Shown: positions 35,756 to 43,990 of the stretch, in pieces
Layout of the letters: each line of letters starts with the position of its first letter
Numbering within the stretch: the stretch's first letter is position 1
Assembly: GCA_018400615.1 (NCBI GenBank)
Contig: JAGYML010000003.1
Coordinates: 1-45,715, forward strand
Direction of reading: 5' to 3'
Origin: a bacterium
GTDB lineage: Bacteria > Bacillota_I > Bacilli_A > Izemoplasmatales > Izemoplasmataceae
Length of the DNA stretch: 45,715 nucleotides
The notes under the pieces: model-generated
What the model saw: only the letters and a program-made list of their open reading frames with translations
What the model was told of the DNA's origin: nothing
Database searches by the model: none
Position numbers and translations under genes: made by a program

Positions 35756-36803
35756 AAACTTTACCCACATAAGGCGAGGTCATCAATGAAAGAATACTTG
35801 AATAAGTGAGCTTGAATGTAAGTATGTCACCGACTTCATATTGTTTTTGTGCATCTGTCACATCCACAATTATATGATCACTGCTGCTGCCTATGGGGTG
35901 CAGGCTTGAATCACAAGGCATGATTTCATTGTGGTCCACATCCTGTTTCCCTAATGCAATGATTGCCCGTTTACGTTGCCCTTCATCTTTGAAAAAAGGC
36001 TTCTTACCAAATGCATTCATACCTATTTCTCCCTCGGGATATGAAGGTTTTTCCTTCAATTCAATGATTTCAGCTTCGAGTATGAACACATCATCGAAAA
36101 AACCCTCAAGTGTGGTTCCGTAGCTTGTTTCACGACCCAATACCAAGGCCTCCCCAATTCTTAGATTATTAATGGGAGATATGGTTTCACTCAAAAAGGG
36201 AATATGACTGGAATTCCCACCTGATACCATTTCTATTTTTCGCCCCAGGATGCGTTCAACTTTCTTCACAACCCCATTCAATTTACCAATGGTTTCGCTT
36301 GTGGGCAGTACGCCCCCATAACAGGTTACATTGGTTCCCAGACCAAATAACTCAATATGAGGCAAAGCTTCAATGGATTGGACCAAAGGTTCAAAATCGT
36401 CTGAGTAATACACCCCTTCTCTTAAATCTCCGATATCTACCATCAAGATGATTTTATGCGTCTTATTCATCTTTTCAGCCGCCTCATTTAGTTTTTGTAT
36501 GATGGTCCATTCTGAGTTCAATGAAATGTCTGAATGCCTTACTGTCTCTTCAATTGATGATTTCGAAGGCAATCTCAATAGAACTTTGAATGCGTCGGTT
36601 TCAATTGTCTTGAGATTATCAAGTCGTGAGTCGGCTAAAAATTCGATATGTTCTTCATTGAGTATCTCGATCAAAGGGGCCTCTGCACAATAAACTTTCG
36701 TCACCGCCATCATACTTAAATTTGCAGGCGCCAATAAATTTTTCATTTTTCTGATGTTTTGTCGATATTTAGCCTTGTCAATCCTAATCTTTGGATAACC
36801 CAT
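35748..36803 (-). CDS. orr: ornithine racemase
   Basis: A PLP enzyme of the alanine-racemase N-terminal-domain family that interconverts L- and D-ornithine, the first step of the oxidative ornithine pathway of clostridia. The 351-residue product has the PLP lysine at residue 36 (MMAVTKVYCA) and the family segments SGGNSSHIPFL and LRIGEALVLGRET. It has GGAGGGG before its ATG, which overlaps the end of the MutL-like gene by 20 bases. The assignment rests on family and the adjacent oraSE genes. Confidence 0.9.
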   Translation of the reverse strand: MGYPKIRIDKAKYRQNIRKMKNLLAPANLSMMAVTKVYCAEAPLIEILNEEHIEFLADSRLDNLKTIETDAFKVLLRLPSKSSIEETVRHSDISLNSEWTIIQKLNEAAEKMNKTHKIILMVDIGDLREGVYYSDDFEPLVQSIEALPHIELFGLGTNVTCYGGVLPTSETIGKLNGVVKKVERILGRKIEMVSGGNSSHIPFLSETISPINNLRIGEALVLGRETSYGTTLEGFFDDVFILEAEIIELKEKPSYPEGEIGMNAFGKKPFFKDEGQRKRAIIALGKQDVDHNEIMPCDSSLHPIGSSSDHIIVDVTDAQKQYEVGDILTFKLTYSSILSLMTSPYVGKVYE

Positions 36804-38163
36804 TTAACCCCTCCAATCTAAGTGAATGAAGCATTAGTTGTTTTGATGCTTCTTTATATTTCAAAGACAGCACCCCTGTAGCCGCAAGAATATAATCATG
36901 ATCCTTGTAAATTTTTACTGAAGTTTCGGGCATCATCTTATTGGGTCGCTTTCTGATATAATCCCTGACAATGGATTCCGTGTCTTCAAGATTGATAAGT
37001 GCACCACCTGTAAGTACAATGTGTTGAACCCGAGATACGTCACGCCCTTCAGGTATGACCTTTCTACCACTTGAAGTATAGACCTTTTTCAAATCTCCCA
37101 CATGCCTATCAAGCGCTTTGAATACGCAAGTGCGCGTCAGTTCTCTCACAAAACTTTTTTGAAGAGGTGTGGTCGGTATGTAAGTATAGGAATCCTTAAG
37201 TGTTTCAAACATTTTATAATCAATTGATTGGGCTTTTAAAAATGCTTCTTCGTTTATTGAATTCCATACATTTTCAGCATTTATGAATACACCAAGATCG
37301 CCCTCAACCGTTCTCTTTTCTTTGGGCTCACCTTCAAGATGAGCTTCATATTCTTCACGGGGAACAGTAATCGAATGGATATCAGTAGTGGCGCCACCCA
37401 CATCTATTACCATCAGGTTTCCAAGCACCTCATGCAACAGCATGGAGGCTTCCATTACGGATCCCGGTGTAGGCATGATGGACTCATTTACCATCGCCTT
37501 GATGCTTTGCATACCTTTTGCTTTGGTTATATTGGCTTCGAAAAGCTTATAAATCAGCCTTCTGAGTGGATGAATATTCATATAGTCGACACGAGGATAA
37601 ACATTTTCAGTGATGTGTAAATAAGGCTTTTGAGAGCTGTTTTCAAACAGTTTTCTTACTCTGTAATGATTTTCAATATTGCCAGCATAAACTATTGGGA
37701 CATTCATGGATAAGGCTTCAATCTTCTTAATGTTTTCATAAGCAGTAGTTTTGTCTCCATGATCTGTGCCCCCAGCAACCAAAATGATATTGGGACTTTG
37801 CGCCTTCAACTGCTCCAAATCATCCCATTCCAAATGGCCTGAGCTGATTAAATCAATATTGGCTCCTGCATTGAGAGCGGCCTCTTTAGAAGCTCGGACT
37901 GTCATTTCGTGGACAAGTCCGGAAACACTCATTCGCAACCCTCCCGCAGCGCTTGATGCGGCAAACATCTCTTTCCATTCAACTGGAGTCTTCAATAGTT
38001 GTTCTAAATCTTTAACGGCCTCTTTAAGACCAATATTCACGTCGGTCCGTACTGAAGTATTGGCAACGCCCCTTCCTAAGAACCGAATGTTTTCATGAAG
38101 GGCAAACGCGTTGACTACCGTTGTCGTACTCCCAATTTCAGCAACGAGAGCATCAATCTTCAT
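36784..38163 (-). CDS. MutL-like ATPase (GlmL/OR-4 family), probable aminomutase reactivation factor
   Basis: A 459-residue actin-fold/ASKHA-type protein resembling MutL/GlmL of glutamate mutase clusters, not the mismatch-repair MutL. It begins DALVAEIGSTTTVVNAFAL and has a second phosphate-binding motif DVGGATTDIHS near residue 255 and LTGGALINLE towards the C-terminus. Such genes accompany adenosylcobalamin mutases, where they are thought to reactivate the enzyme. It lies between oraE (11-base overlap) and orr (20-base overlap), the same place as the OR-4-type gene of clostridial ornithine clusters. No strong ribosome binding site is seen, so coupled translation is likely. Confidence 0.85.
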   Translation of the reverse strand: MKIDALVAEIGSTTTVVNAFALHENIRFLGRGVANTSVRTDVNIGLKEAVKDLEQLLKTPVEWKEMFAASSAAGGLRMSVSGLVHEMTVRASKEAALNAGANIDLISSGHLEWDDLEQLKAQSPNIILVAGGTDHGDKTTAYENIKKIEALSMNVPIVYAGNIENHYRVRKLFENSSQKPYLHITENVYPRVDYMNIHPLRRLIYKLFEANITKAKGMQSIKAMVNESIMPTPGSVMEASMLLHEVLGNLMVIDVGGATTDIHSITVPREEYEAHLEGEPKEKRTVEGDLGVFINAENVWNSINEEAFLKAQSIDYKMFETLKDSYTYIPTTPLQKSFVRELTRTCVFKALDRHVGDLKKVYTSSGRKVIPEGRDVSRVQHIVLTGGALINLEDTESIVRDYIRKRPNKMMPETSVKIYKDHDYILAATGVLSLKYKEASKQLMLHSLRLEGLNGLSKD

Positions 38164-40372
38164 CGGACATCAATGCCTTGTGTTGCTTAATTAGGAAACT
38201 GGCAATATGCAGTCCTGTAGTCCCTCTACCAAACCCTTGATCCATTTTGTTTTTCCTCGCTATTTCAGGGGTAACCTGAGTGCCTCCGCCAATAAGAATC
38301 AACTTGTCTCTGACGCCACGTTCCACTGCATATTCATGAAGTTTTCTCATGTTTTTATAGTGCGTGTTGTCGTGAGAAATAATGGTTGACATTAATATGG
38401 CATCCGCATTCATTTCAATAGCCGCATCTACAAATTTCTCAATTGGTACGCTTGTGCCAAGGTATTCATATTCGATTCCGTATTTTTCAACACCTCCATG
38501 CTTGATATCAAGTACTTCACGCATGCCCACACTGTGTTCGTCATTTCCTCCAGTCCCTGCGACCACTTTCATTGGATGATGTTTGATATAATCAAAAACA
38601 TCGTCCTCGCTCATGGTATCAAGTAATTCTGGAAGGGTTAGTTCAGAGGTATCTATATCAAAATCAACACGGCCTTTGATTTGTATCCGTGTTCCTTCAC
38701 TCGGATGTAATTGTTCCTTATGAATCGCTTCAACATCAACCAGATTCATTTTTTCGCCTGTTTTGATAGCTGCCTCAGTTGCTACGCGCTCTTCCAAGGG
38801 GAAGAAAAGATCTACAGTGACTACACCATCGCCAAGCCACTCTACTTCCGGCTTGGCAAACTTGGTATCCCGATACTTTTTGGTAGCTTCCATTCTCAAA
38901 TATACATTGTCGGTTTCATCAAGTTCATCGATGTATTGTATCTTTTCAGGAACTTCGAAGGTTGATCCCTCAATCAAATCTGATGGGTTATCTACAGCCT
39001 TGCTATCATATTGCGCTACGTTGTTATACCCAAAGTGTGCTGTAACGGGAGCCATGTAATCTTTATCACGCTTGATAATGCTTCCAGCGCCGATACCACC
39101 ATCAATTGCACGTTTGATTCCATCGGAATTTCTCTCTGGATATTCTCCACTATCTACAAACATGCCTGCTTCTACAGCTTCATAATAGCCACCAAGTTCA
39201 ATGATTTCCTCGAGCATCAGTACTGCACGTTCCTGAATTTCGCGTTTTTTCTCGACAATATACCCTTCATCCTTGATATTGACCATGCTTAATAAGTCAT
39301 CCATTCCCATCATGGCTTGCTTAGTAGTATCAAGCGCTTCAATATTGTATACATGCCAAGGAACGTTTCTTCCTTCATCAGGGGTGATGGTACTTTGTAT
39401 ATCAGCAGAGGTAAGTCTTGAAATCAATAGGTTTAACACGTGTGTTACTGTAGCTTCTCTTGTAGACGAGTCCATGTATTTTGTATTCATTTGAGCTCGT
39501 ATTTTATACTTGTCAAAGAATTCCCTAAGTGCTACAGCATAAGGTAGATTCAATCTTAAATCAGGTGAAGGTGGGGCTGCTGGAGGTACGGATGACAAGC
39601 AGATATTTTCAGGTTTTATGCCCACCAATTCGCTGAAAACGGAATTAAGGGCATGTTGCACCAGTATCTCAGGCATAACCTTCCATGCATCCCTTGCGGT
39701 TGCATTTGCGTTATGTGCTCCATCAATCTGGGCAATGCCATCATATGCTAGAATTTTTTTGCTTTCTGCAGCGTCCACAAAACTTCTAATCATATTGATG
39801 TTTCGGTAGAGCACGTTGTATTGAGGATCCTGATGCGCGCCATTGACACCTTCTTCCGCAAAGAGAACCGCAATTTCAGGGCCCGCAATACCTGATACGT
39901 AAGAGTGATAATTAATGGGTCGTCCCACTTCCTCTTCAATTAAATCCAAAGCTTTTCTTTGTGCTCTAATCTGCTTTCTGGTAATGGGTATGCCCCCAAT
40001 CCCTTGGGGGGTTCCTTCAAGCAATCCATCAAAGTGGGATTGCCCCGCTGTGCGTATGACCATGATATGATCTGCACCGTGATAGGCAGCCATACGCATT
40101 CTTCTGATGTCATCTTCAAATCTTCCCGAAGCGATTTCGGCAGTAACCACCGCGTCTGGTTGAGGATCGATTCCTCCAAGAAAACGGGCGCTTTGAAGTG
40201 GAATAGAGCGTTTTAATGGGGTGCTTGATTGAGTAAAATCAAATGGACCCATTTTTTGTGGGCCTTGTTCTCTCCAGGTCCAACCATGCCTTTTTGGATG
40301 ATAGTGTTCCAAATCCTTGAGAATATTATTGATATCCAGTTTCTGGTTGGGGTCAAGATTCTTCATGTACAT
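38153..40372 (-). CDS. oraE: D-ornithine 4,5-aminomutase, large subunit (B12- and PLP-binding)
   Basis: OraE moves the terminal amino group of D-ornithine to give 2,4-diaminopentanoate, using adenosylcobalamin and PLP. The 739-residue product has the base-off cobalamin motif D-x-H-x2-G as DEHSVG, with its His near residue 613, and eleven residues later a Lys (near 624, in VLDIK). In the characterised clostridial enzyme the His and the PLP lysine have exactly this spacing. The N-terminal end (KLDINNILKDLEHYHPKRHG) also fits OraE. Start choice: ATG at 40372 has AAGGTG four bases away; ATG at 40366 is an alternative, and a TTG at 40375 is in frame. It overlaps the oraS end by 20 bases. Confidence 0.96.
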   Translation of the reverse strand: MYMKNLDPNQKLDINNILKDLEHYHPKRHGWTWREQGPQKMGPFDFTQSSTPLKRSIPLQSARFLGGIDPQPDAVVTAEIASGRFEDDIRRMRMAAYHGADHIMVIRTAGQSHFDGLLEGTPQGIGGIPITRKQIRAQRKALDLIEEEVGRPINYHSYVSGIAGPEIAVLFAEEGVNGAHQDPQYNVLYRNINMIRSFVDAAESKKILAYDGIAQIDGAHNANATARDAWKVMPEILVQHALNSVFSELVGIKPENICLSSVPPAAPPSPDLRLNLPYAVALREFFDKYKIRAQMNTKYMDSSTREATVTHVLNLLISRLTSADIQSTITPDEGRNVPWHVYNIEALDTTKQAMMGMDDLLSMVNIKDEGYIVEKKREIQERAVLMLEEIIELGGYYEAVEAGMFVDSGEYPERNSDGIKRAIDGGIGAGSIIKRDKDYMAPVTAHFGYNNVAQYDSKAVDNPSDLIEGSTFEVPEKIQYIDELDETDNVYLRMEATKKYRDTKFAKPEVEWLGDGVVTVDLFFPLEERVATEAAIKTGEKMNLVDVEAIHKEQLHPSEGTRIQIKGRVDFDIDTSELTLPELLDTMSEDDVFDYIKHHPMKVVAGTGGNDEHSVGMREVLDIKHGGVEKYGIEYEYLGTSVPIEKFVDAAIEMNADAILMSTIISHDNTHYKNMRKLHEYAVERGVRDKLILIGGGTQVTPEIARKNKMDQGFGRGTTGLHIASFLIKQHKALMSDED

Positions 40373-40724
40373 CAAACACCTTTCTCAAATATGAAATATT
40401 TTGGGTGTTCGACACACCAAGGCCCGCTTCTCTTATACTTATATTCTTATCTTTAGCCAATCTGTATACACAATGGCCGGCTCCTTTTGAAAGGAGATGA
40501 TGTTCATACAGGGTATCTACAATGTCCTTGCATTCAAGACTTGAGAATCCCATTCTCAGTAACACACTTCGTTCAATTGACTTTGATGTATACTGTCTTC
40601 CCATATCAACGAGGGGCTCAACAATGTCTTGTGAAAGTTTGAAAAAATAAGCTTTTAATGCCTCATCATTCATTTTCTCCAAGGGCTTGCGACGTGTTTG
40701 GAAATCATCTTTTCTTTCTTTCAT
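40353..40724 (-). CDS. oraS: D-ornithine 4,5-aminomutase, small subunit
   Basis: OraS is the small partner of OraE. The 123-residue length matches clostridial OraS (about 121), and the sequence (RRKPLEKMNDEALKAYFFKL, ERSVLLRMGFSS, LLSKGAGHCVYRLAK) is typical. The ATG at 40724 has AGGAGG six bases upstream, inside the end of ortB; the frame is open upstream, but the added residues are not conserved. It overlaps ortB and oraE by 20 bases each. Confidence 0.94.
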   Translation of the reverse strand: MKERKDDFQTRRKPLEKMNDEALKAYFFKLSQDIVEPLVDMGRQYTSKSIERSVLLRMGFSSLECKDIVDTLYEHHLLSKGAGHCVYRLAKDKNISIREAGLGVSNTQNISYLRKVFDVHEES

Positions 40725-42129
40725 TGCGAACCTCCTTAAGTAATTGTTCAATATCATCTTGATCTATTCTTAGTTCCTGTTCTAGAAATATAAAATCCTT
40801 TAGAGACAAGTCTTTATCCATATACCGCTTTAGATATGTCTTTTGAATATGTCTCAAAGGTATTTCCTTCAAAAGCAAATCTTCTCCACTTGCGGGGAAG
40901 ATAATATTCTTACCGGGTTCTTCCTCCAATGGATTTCCAAATTTAAGTTCAATCCCATTTTCTTTTGCAAAAGCCAATTGAGCATTGTGATGTTTACCCG
41001 CGCCTGTATATTCAGTTTCCTGAACCACGATAATCTCGTCGCGTTTCATTTTCTGTGCCATTCTGAAAGCCACAGCAAGACTCGTATTCCCTGCCGGTCC
41101 TCTTTCCATACCTTCAAGAGACGCCAAGGCTTCCGTTATGAAAAACACGCTGCCCTGATTGACCGTGTAATATTTATCAGCATACCTCAGTGGACGTGCG
41201 GCACTTCTGGGAACATCACTTCTATCTGGATTAATGGCAAAGGGAATTCCAAAACCGGTATGTCCAGTAGTGAAAGACTTCTTGTTAAAATGATTGTCAT
41301 TCGCCATATGAAGCCCTCTTAAATTTACACTTGCAGCGTATACGCTTGTATTATGCGCACCGGCACGTTGTAATCCTCTGGCTGTCCCTGTCAAATTCCC
41401 ACCTCCTGCATTGGTAGCAATCACCAATTCTGGGAACTTATTGTAACGGCTTTTCGTTTCTTCAGCTATTTCATACCCAAGAGTCTCTATGCCCAATATG
41501 CCATAAGGCGAATATAAAGAAGCATTGAAAAACTTCGTTACATCAAGCAAATGCAGAAAAGTGTAAAAAAGTTCAGGCCCCACACTCAGTTGAATGACCT
41601 CAGCACCATAGGATTCACAAGCCCTTGCCTTTTCTGTAATTTCAGGTTGTGCTTTTCCTTTTGAATCAAAACATTCTTGTATGATAATGCATTCAAGACC
41701 ATATTTGGCAGCCATTGCGGCAACGGCTGCCCCATAATTTCCACTTGTAGCAGCAATGACCCCTTTATAGCCCAATTCCTTTGCCTTGTGTACACTCATA
41801 GCAGCCCGTCTTGCTTTAAATGACCCACTTAAATTTGCAGCTTCATCTTTCAATAATATTCTTGCACCATAACCGTCTTCTGAAAATTTTCTAGCATATT
41901 CCGTTAAGTTTTTCAGTTCTGTTAATGGAGTATTTCCAATCATGTTTTCTCTTTGAATATTAATTACATCTTCAAATGTATACCCTGTAGACTCCATCAA
42001 TTTATTGTAATTGAAGCCAATTCCATCGGTTTCAAATTCTGAATAATCAAGCCCGGTTGATCGTTTAATGATTTCGCTTTTTCTTTTTTCCAGTTTCTTG
42101 ATATCGTAATCAGCCTCTGTGTCGAACAT
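40705..42129 (-). CDS. ortB: 2-amino-4-oxopentanoate thiolase, beta subunit (OrtB)
   Basis: OrtAB cleaves 2-amino-4-oxopentanoate with CoA, giving acetyl-CoA and D-alanine. OrtB is the PLP-binding subunit, of the threonine synthase/tryptophan synthase beta fold II. The 474-residue product has the PLP lysine at residue 105 (LSGSFKARRAA), the asparagine loop TSGNYGAA and the phosphate-binding loop NAGGGN. Its ATG at 42129 has GGGTGA upstream and overlaps ortA by 20 bases. The threonine-synthase-like sequence alone would be ambiguous; the OrtA neighbour makes the assignment firm. Confidence 0.94.
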   Translation of the reverse strand: MFDTEADYDIKKLEKRKSEIIKRSTGLDYSEFETDGIGFNYNKLMESTGYTFEDVINIQRENMIGNTPLTELKNLTEYARKFSEDGYGARILLKDEAANLSGSFKARRAAMSVHKAKELGYKGVIAATSGNYGAAVAAMAAKYGLECIIIQECFDSKGKAQPEITEKARACESYGAEVIQLSVGPELFYTFLHLLDVTKFFNASLYSPYGILGIETLGYEIAEETKSRYNKFPELVIATNAGGGNLTGTARGLQRAGAHNTSVYAASVNLRGLHMANDNHFNKKSFTTGHTGFGIPFAINPDRSDVPRSAARPLRYADKYYTVNQGSVFFITEALASLEGMERGPAGNTSLAVAFRMAQKMKRDEIIVVQETEYTGAGKHHNAQLAFAKENGIELKFGNPLEEEPGKNIIFPASGEDLLLKEIPLRHIQKTYLKRYMDKDLSLKDFIFLEQELRIDQDDIEQLLKEVRNERKKR

Positions 42130-42427
42130 TTTTGTCACCCCACATTTCAACGAGAATTGTGCTTCTTACTATATCCAATTCTTTAACGTAAGCTCCAAAA
42201 GTATGGGTATATGCTGGTTCGATTTCGGTTATGATTCCTTGCACGAACCTACCTGTGATTGTTTCTATCGGTGCTTTATCATTAATATCAGCCTCTCTTA
42301 AAAGTTTACCTTTGACCCACCCTGTCAATGGTTTACTAGAGGTAACTTCAGGTAGTGCATCCAACCGATGTTCTGGTTTCAGAATATCTTTGGTGATTTT
42401 AACATAGGTGCCTTTTGGATAAGTCAT
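42110..42427 (-). CDS. ortA: 2-amino-4-oxopentanoate thiolase, alpha subunit (OrtA)
   Basis: The small partner of OrtB, 105 residues, near the ~100 of clostridial OrtA. It starts MTYPKGTYVKITKDILKPEH and has a central GWVKGKLL and a C-terminal GAYVKELDIVRSTILVE that agree with the family as I recall it. It lies 27 bases after ord and overlaps ortB by 20 bases. No catalytic residues are known to me for this subunit. Confidence 0.93.
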   Translation of the reverse strand: MTYPKGTYVKITKDILKPEHRLDALPEVTSSKPLTGWVKGKLLREADINDKAPIETITGRFVQGIITEIEPAYTHTFGAYVKELDIVRSTILVEMWGDKNVRHRG

Positions 42428-42454
42428 ATTTAACGCCTCCGATAGTGTGATGTT

Positions 42455-43471
42455 TTATCTTGAGATTGAATGGGGCACTGGAAGATCTATCATAGTCTTA
42501 AGTCCTGGTTCAGCTTTCAAGACATTCGGAATGGAATTAACGCAAAGTGCGACAGTCCCAATGCCTCCTTCTATTTCAGGTTGTATACTTAGCTTTATTT
42601 CAGGCGATCCATGAATAGTTACATAATCACCGGTTTCTATTCCCTCAGCATCTGGTTCGATTTGTTGGGGGTGATTCATTATTATAAACGGCTTGCCTTC
42701 AACTATGGCTTCAGCAGTCATGTTGATTCCTGCAACAGAACCTTTTAAAGCTTCTCCATAAGCACTCTTCCTATCTACTTGGGTAATAATTGGTTCCATA
42801 CCTTGCTTAAAGTCTTCTATTTTCAAATCCAATGCGTCTGCAATCATATAAACGCTTTCTTTAAACCCTACATGACCGGCTAACTCATTGTTGTTTATCT
42901 TGTTTTGGAATTCTTCAACCGAAAGCCCTACACCTTGTTCCTCCATGACAGTTTTCCCAAAAGGAGATAGGCTGTTAATTCTTGTAATTTCAATTTTTTC
43001 TATGCGCTCCATGGATGCCGTCATAAAAATAGGCAATAAATCCATTACAAAGCCTGGATTAATGCCTGTACCCAAAACTGTCACTCCGTTCTCCAAAGCC
43101 AAATTGTCAATTTTGGTTGCCAAATCACTTTCGTTTGCATAAGGATAAGCCATCTCTTCAGCAGTACTAATAACATTGATTCCTTTTTTAACAATTTTTT
43201 CTATTTTTGAAAATGTGTCTTTGACAAATGAATCAGTGGCCACCAATACAAGATCGACGTCCTGATTGAGTACTTCATCAATGTTTTTATTGATAAGTAC
43301 ATCCGCATCATGCTTGAAATCCGTTAAGATTTCTCCTATTGGTTTGTTTTGTAATTGAGGATTTGTGTCACAGATGCCTACAATCTCAATACTATCTTTT
43401 AAATCAATCATTTTGGCGATGCCCTGACCCATTGCGCCAAAGCCCCATAGTACTACTCGTGTGTGTCCCAT
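42455..43471 (-). CDS. ord: 2,4-diaminopentanoate dehydrogenase
   Basis: Ord oxidatively deaminates 2,4-diaminopentanoate to 2-amino-4-oxopentanoate and ammonia with NAD(P). The 338-residue protein has the Rossmann dinucleotide site VVLWGFGAMGQGIAKM near residues 6-21 and the TGINPGFVMD and NSLSPFGKTVMEEQGVG segments of the DapB-like Ord family. It is the first gene of the operon, with AAAGG before the ATG and a probable extended -10 promoter upstream at 43510-43518. Confidence 0.95.
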   Translation of the reverse strand: MGHTRVVLWGFGAMGQGIAKMIDLKDSIEIVGICDTNPQLQNKPIGEILTDFKHDADVLINKNIDEVLNQDVDLVLVATDSFVKDTFSKIEKIVKKGINVISTAEEMAYPYANESDLATKIDNLALENGVTVLGTGINPGFVMDLLPIFMTASMERIEKIEITRINSLSPFGKTVMEEQGVGLSVEEFQNKINNNELAGHVGFKESVYMIADALDLKIEDFKQGMEPIITQVDRKSAYGEALKGSVAGINMTAEAIVEGKPFIIMNHPQQIEPDAEGIETGDYVTIHGSPEIKLSIQPEIEGGIGTVALCVNSIPNVLKAEPGLKTMIDLPVPHSISR

Positions 43472-43509
43472 GCCATCAACCTTTCAAACAATATTTTTAT
43501 GCCAAATCC

Positions 43510-43518
43510 ATGATAACA
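43510..43518 (-). promoter_or_regulatory. probable promoter of the ornithine/arginine operon (extended -10)
   Basis: TGT-TATCAT on the minus strand, an extended -10 about 38 bases before the ord ATG. No good -35 is seen. Between it and ord is an ATAAAAAT tract like the core of arginine-repressor boxes, but the flanks do not match, so regulation by ArgR is only a possibility. Confidence 0.45.
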
Positions 43519-43545
43519 TAAAAACCCTTACATTTGCATCATATA

Positions 43546-43573
43546 AAGAAAAAGCTCTGCCGAAGCAGAGCCA
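43546..43573 (-). terminator. terminator after the mutT-surE unit with a C(UUCG)G tetraloop
   Basis: On the minus strand GGCTCTGC-TTCG-GCAGAGCT is followed by TTTTCTTT, starting 7 bases past the nudix gene stop. A strong hairpin with the UUCG tetraloop; it insulates the ornithine operon from the genes upstream. Confidence 0.85.
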
Positions 43574-43579
43574 ATAATA

Positions 43580-43990
43580 TTATAAGTTGAAATTAAGATA
43601 CTTTATAACGTCATCCAGTATGGCTTTATCCGCATCAAGCCAATCCAGATCATGTAAATCATTTATGTTCATCCACCTTATTTGATTATGAACATTTGTT
43701 GTTATAGTTCCCTTGATAATTGTCGAAAAATAGGTTTTCAGTAATAGATTATGAGTTTGTGAAACATGCTTGGATTCGTTTATAAGTGAATGGACTTCAA
43801 TGTCCAGTGACAGTTCTTCCTTTATTTCTCTTTTTAATGCATTGGTTGATTTTTCACGTGCTTCAACCTTCCCACCGGGAAATTCCCACTTGTACGCATC
43901 TTCACCTTGAGCAGATTCCGACTTTTGCGCGCAAAGGATGCGATTATGTTGATCTCGGATAACCGCGGCAACAACCTTTATATTTTTCAT
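43580..43990 (-). CDS. mutT: nudix hydrolase (MutT-like)
   Basis: A small nudix enzyme that hydrolyses nucleoside diphosphate-linked compounds, of the MutT type that clears oxidised nucleotides such as 8-oxo-dGTP. The 136-residue protein has a full nudix box at residues 40-60: G-x5-E-x7-REIKEEL. The preceding WEFPGGK is typical of the MutT/CTP pyrophosphohydrolase subgroup. Its ATG overlaps the end of surE by 4 bases. The substrate is inferred from the subgroup only. Confidence 0.88.
   Translation of the reverse strand: MKNIKVVAAVIRDQHNRILCAQKSESAQGEDAYKWEFPGGKVEAREKSTNALKREIKEELSLDIEVHSLINESKHVSQTHNLLLKTYFSTIIKGTITTNVHNQIRWMNINDLHDLDWLDADKAILDDVIKYLNFNL

Noticed and set aside
36784-38163. 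DNA mismatch-repair MutL
   Set aside because: The protein has actin-like ATPase motifs and no GHKL ATPase motifs; the shared name comes from glutamate-mutase clusters.
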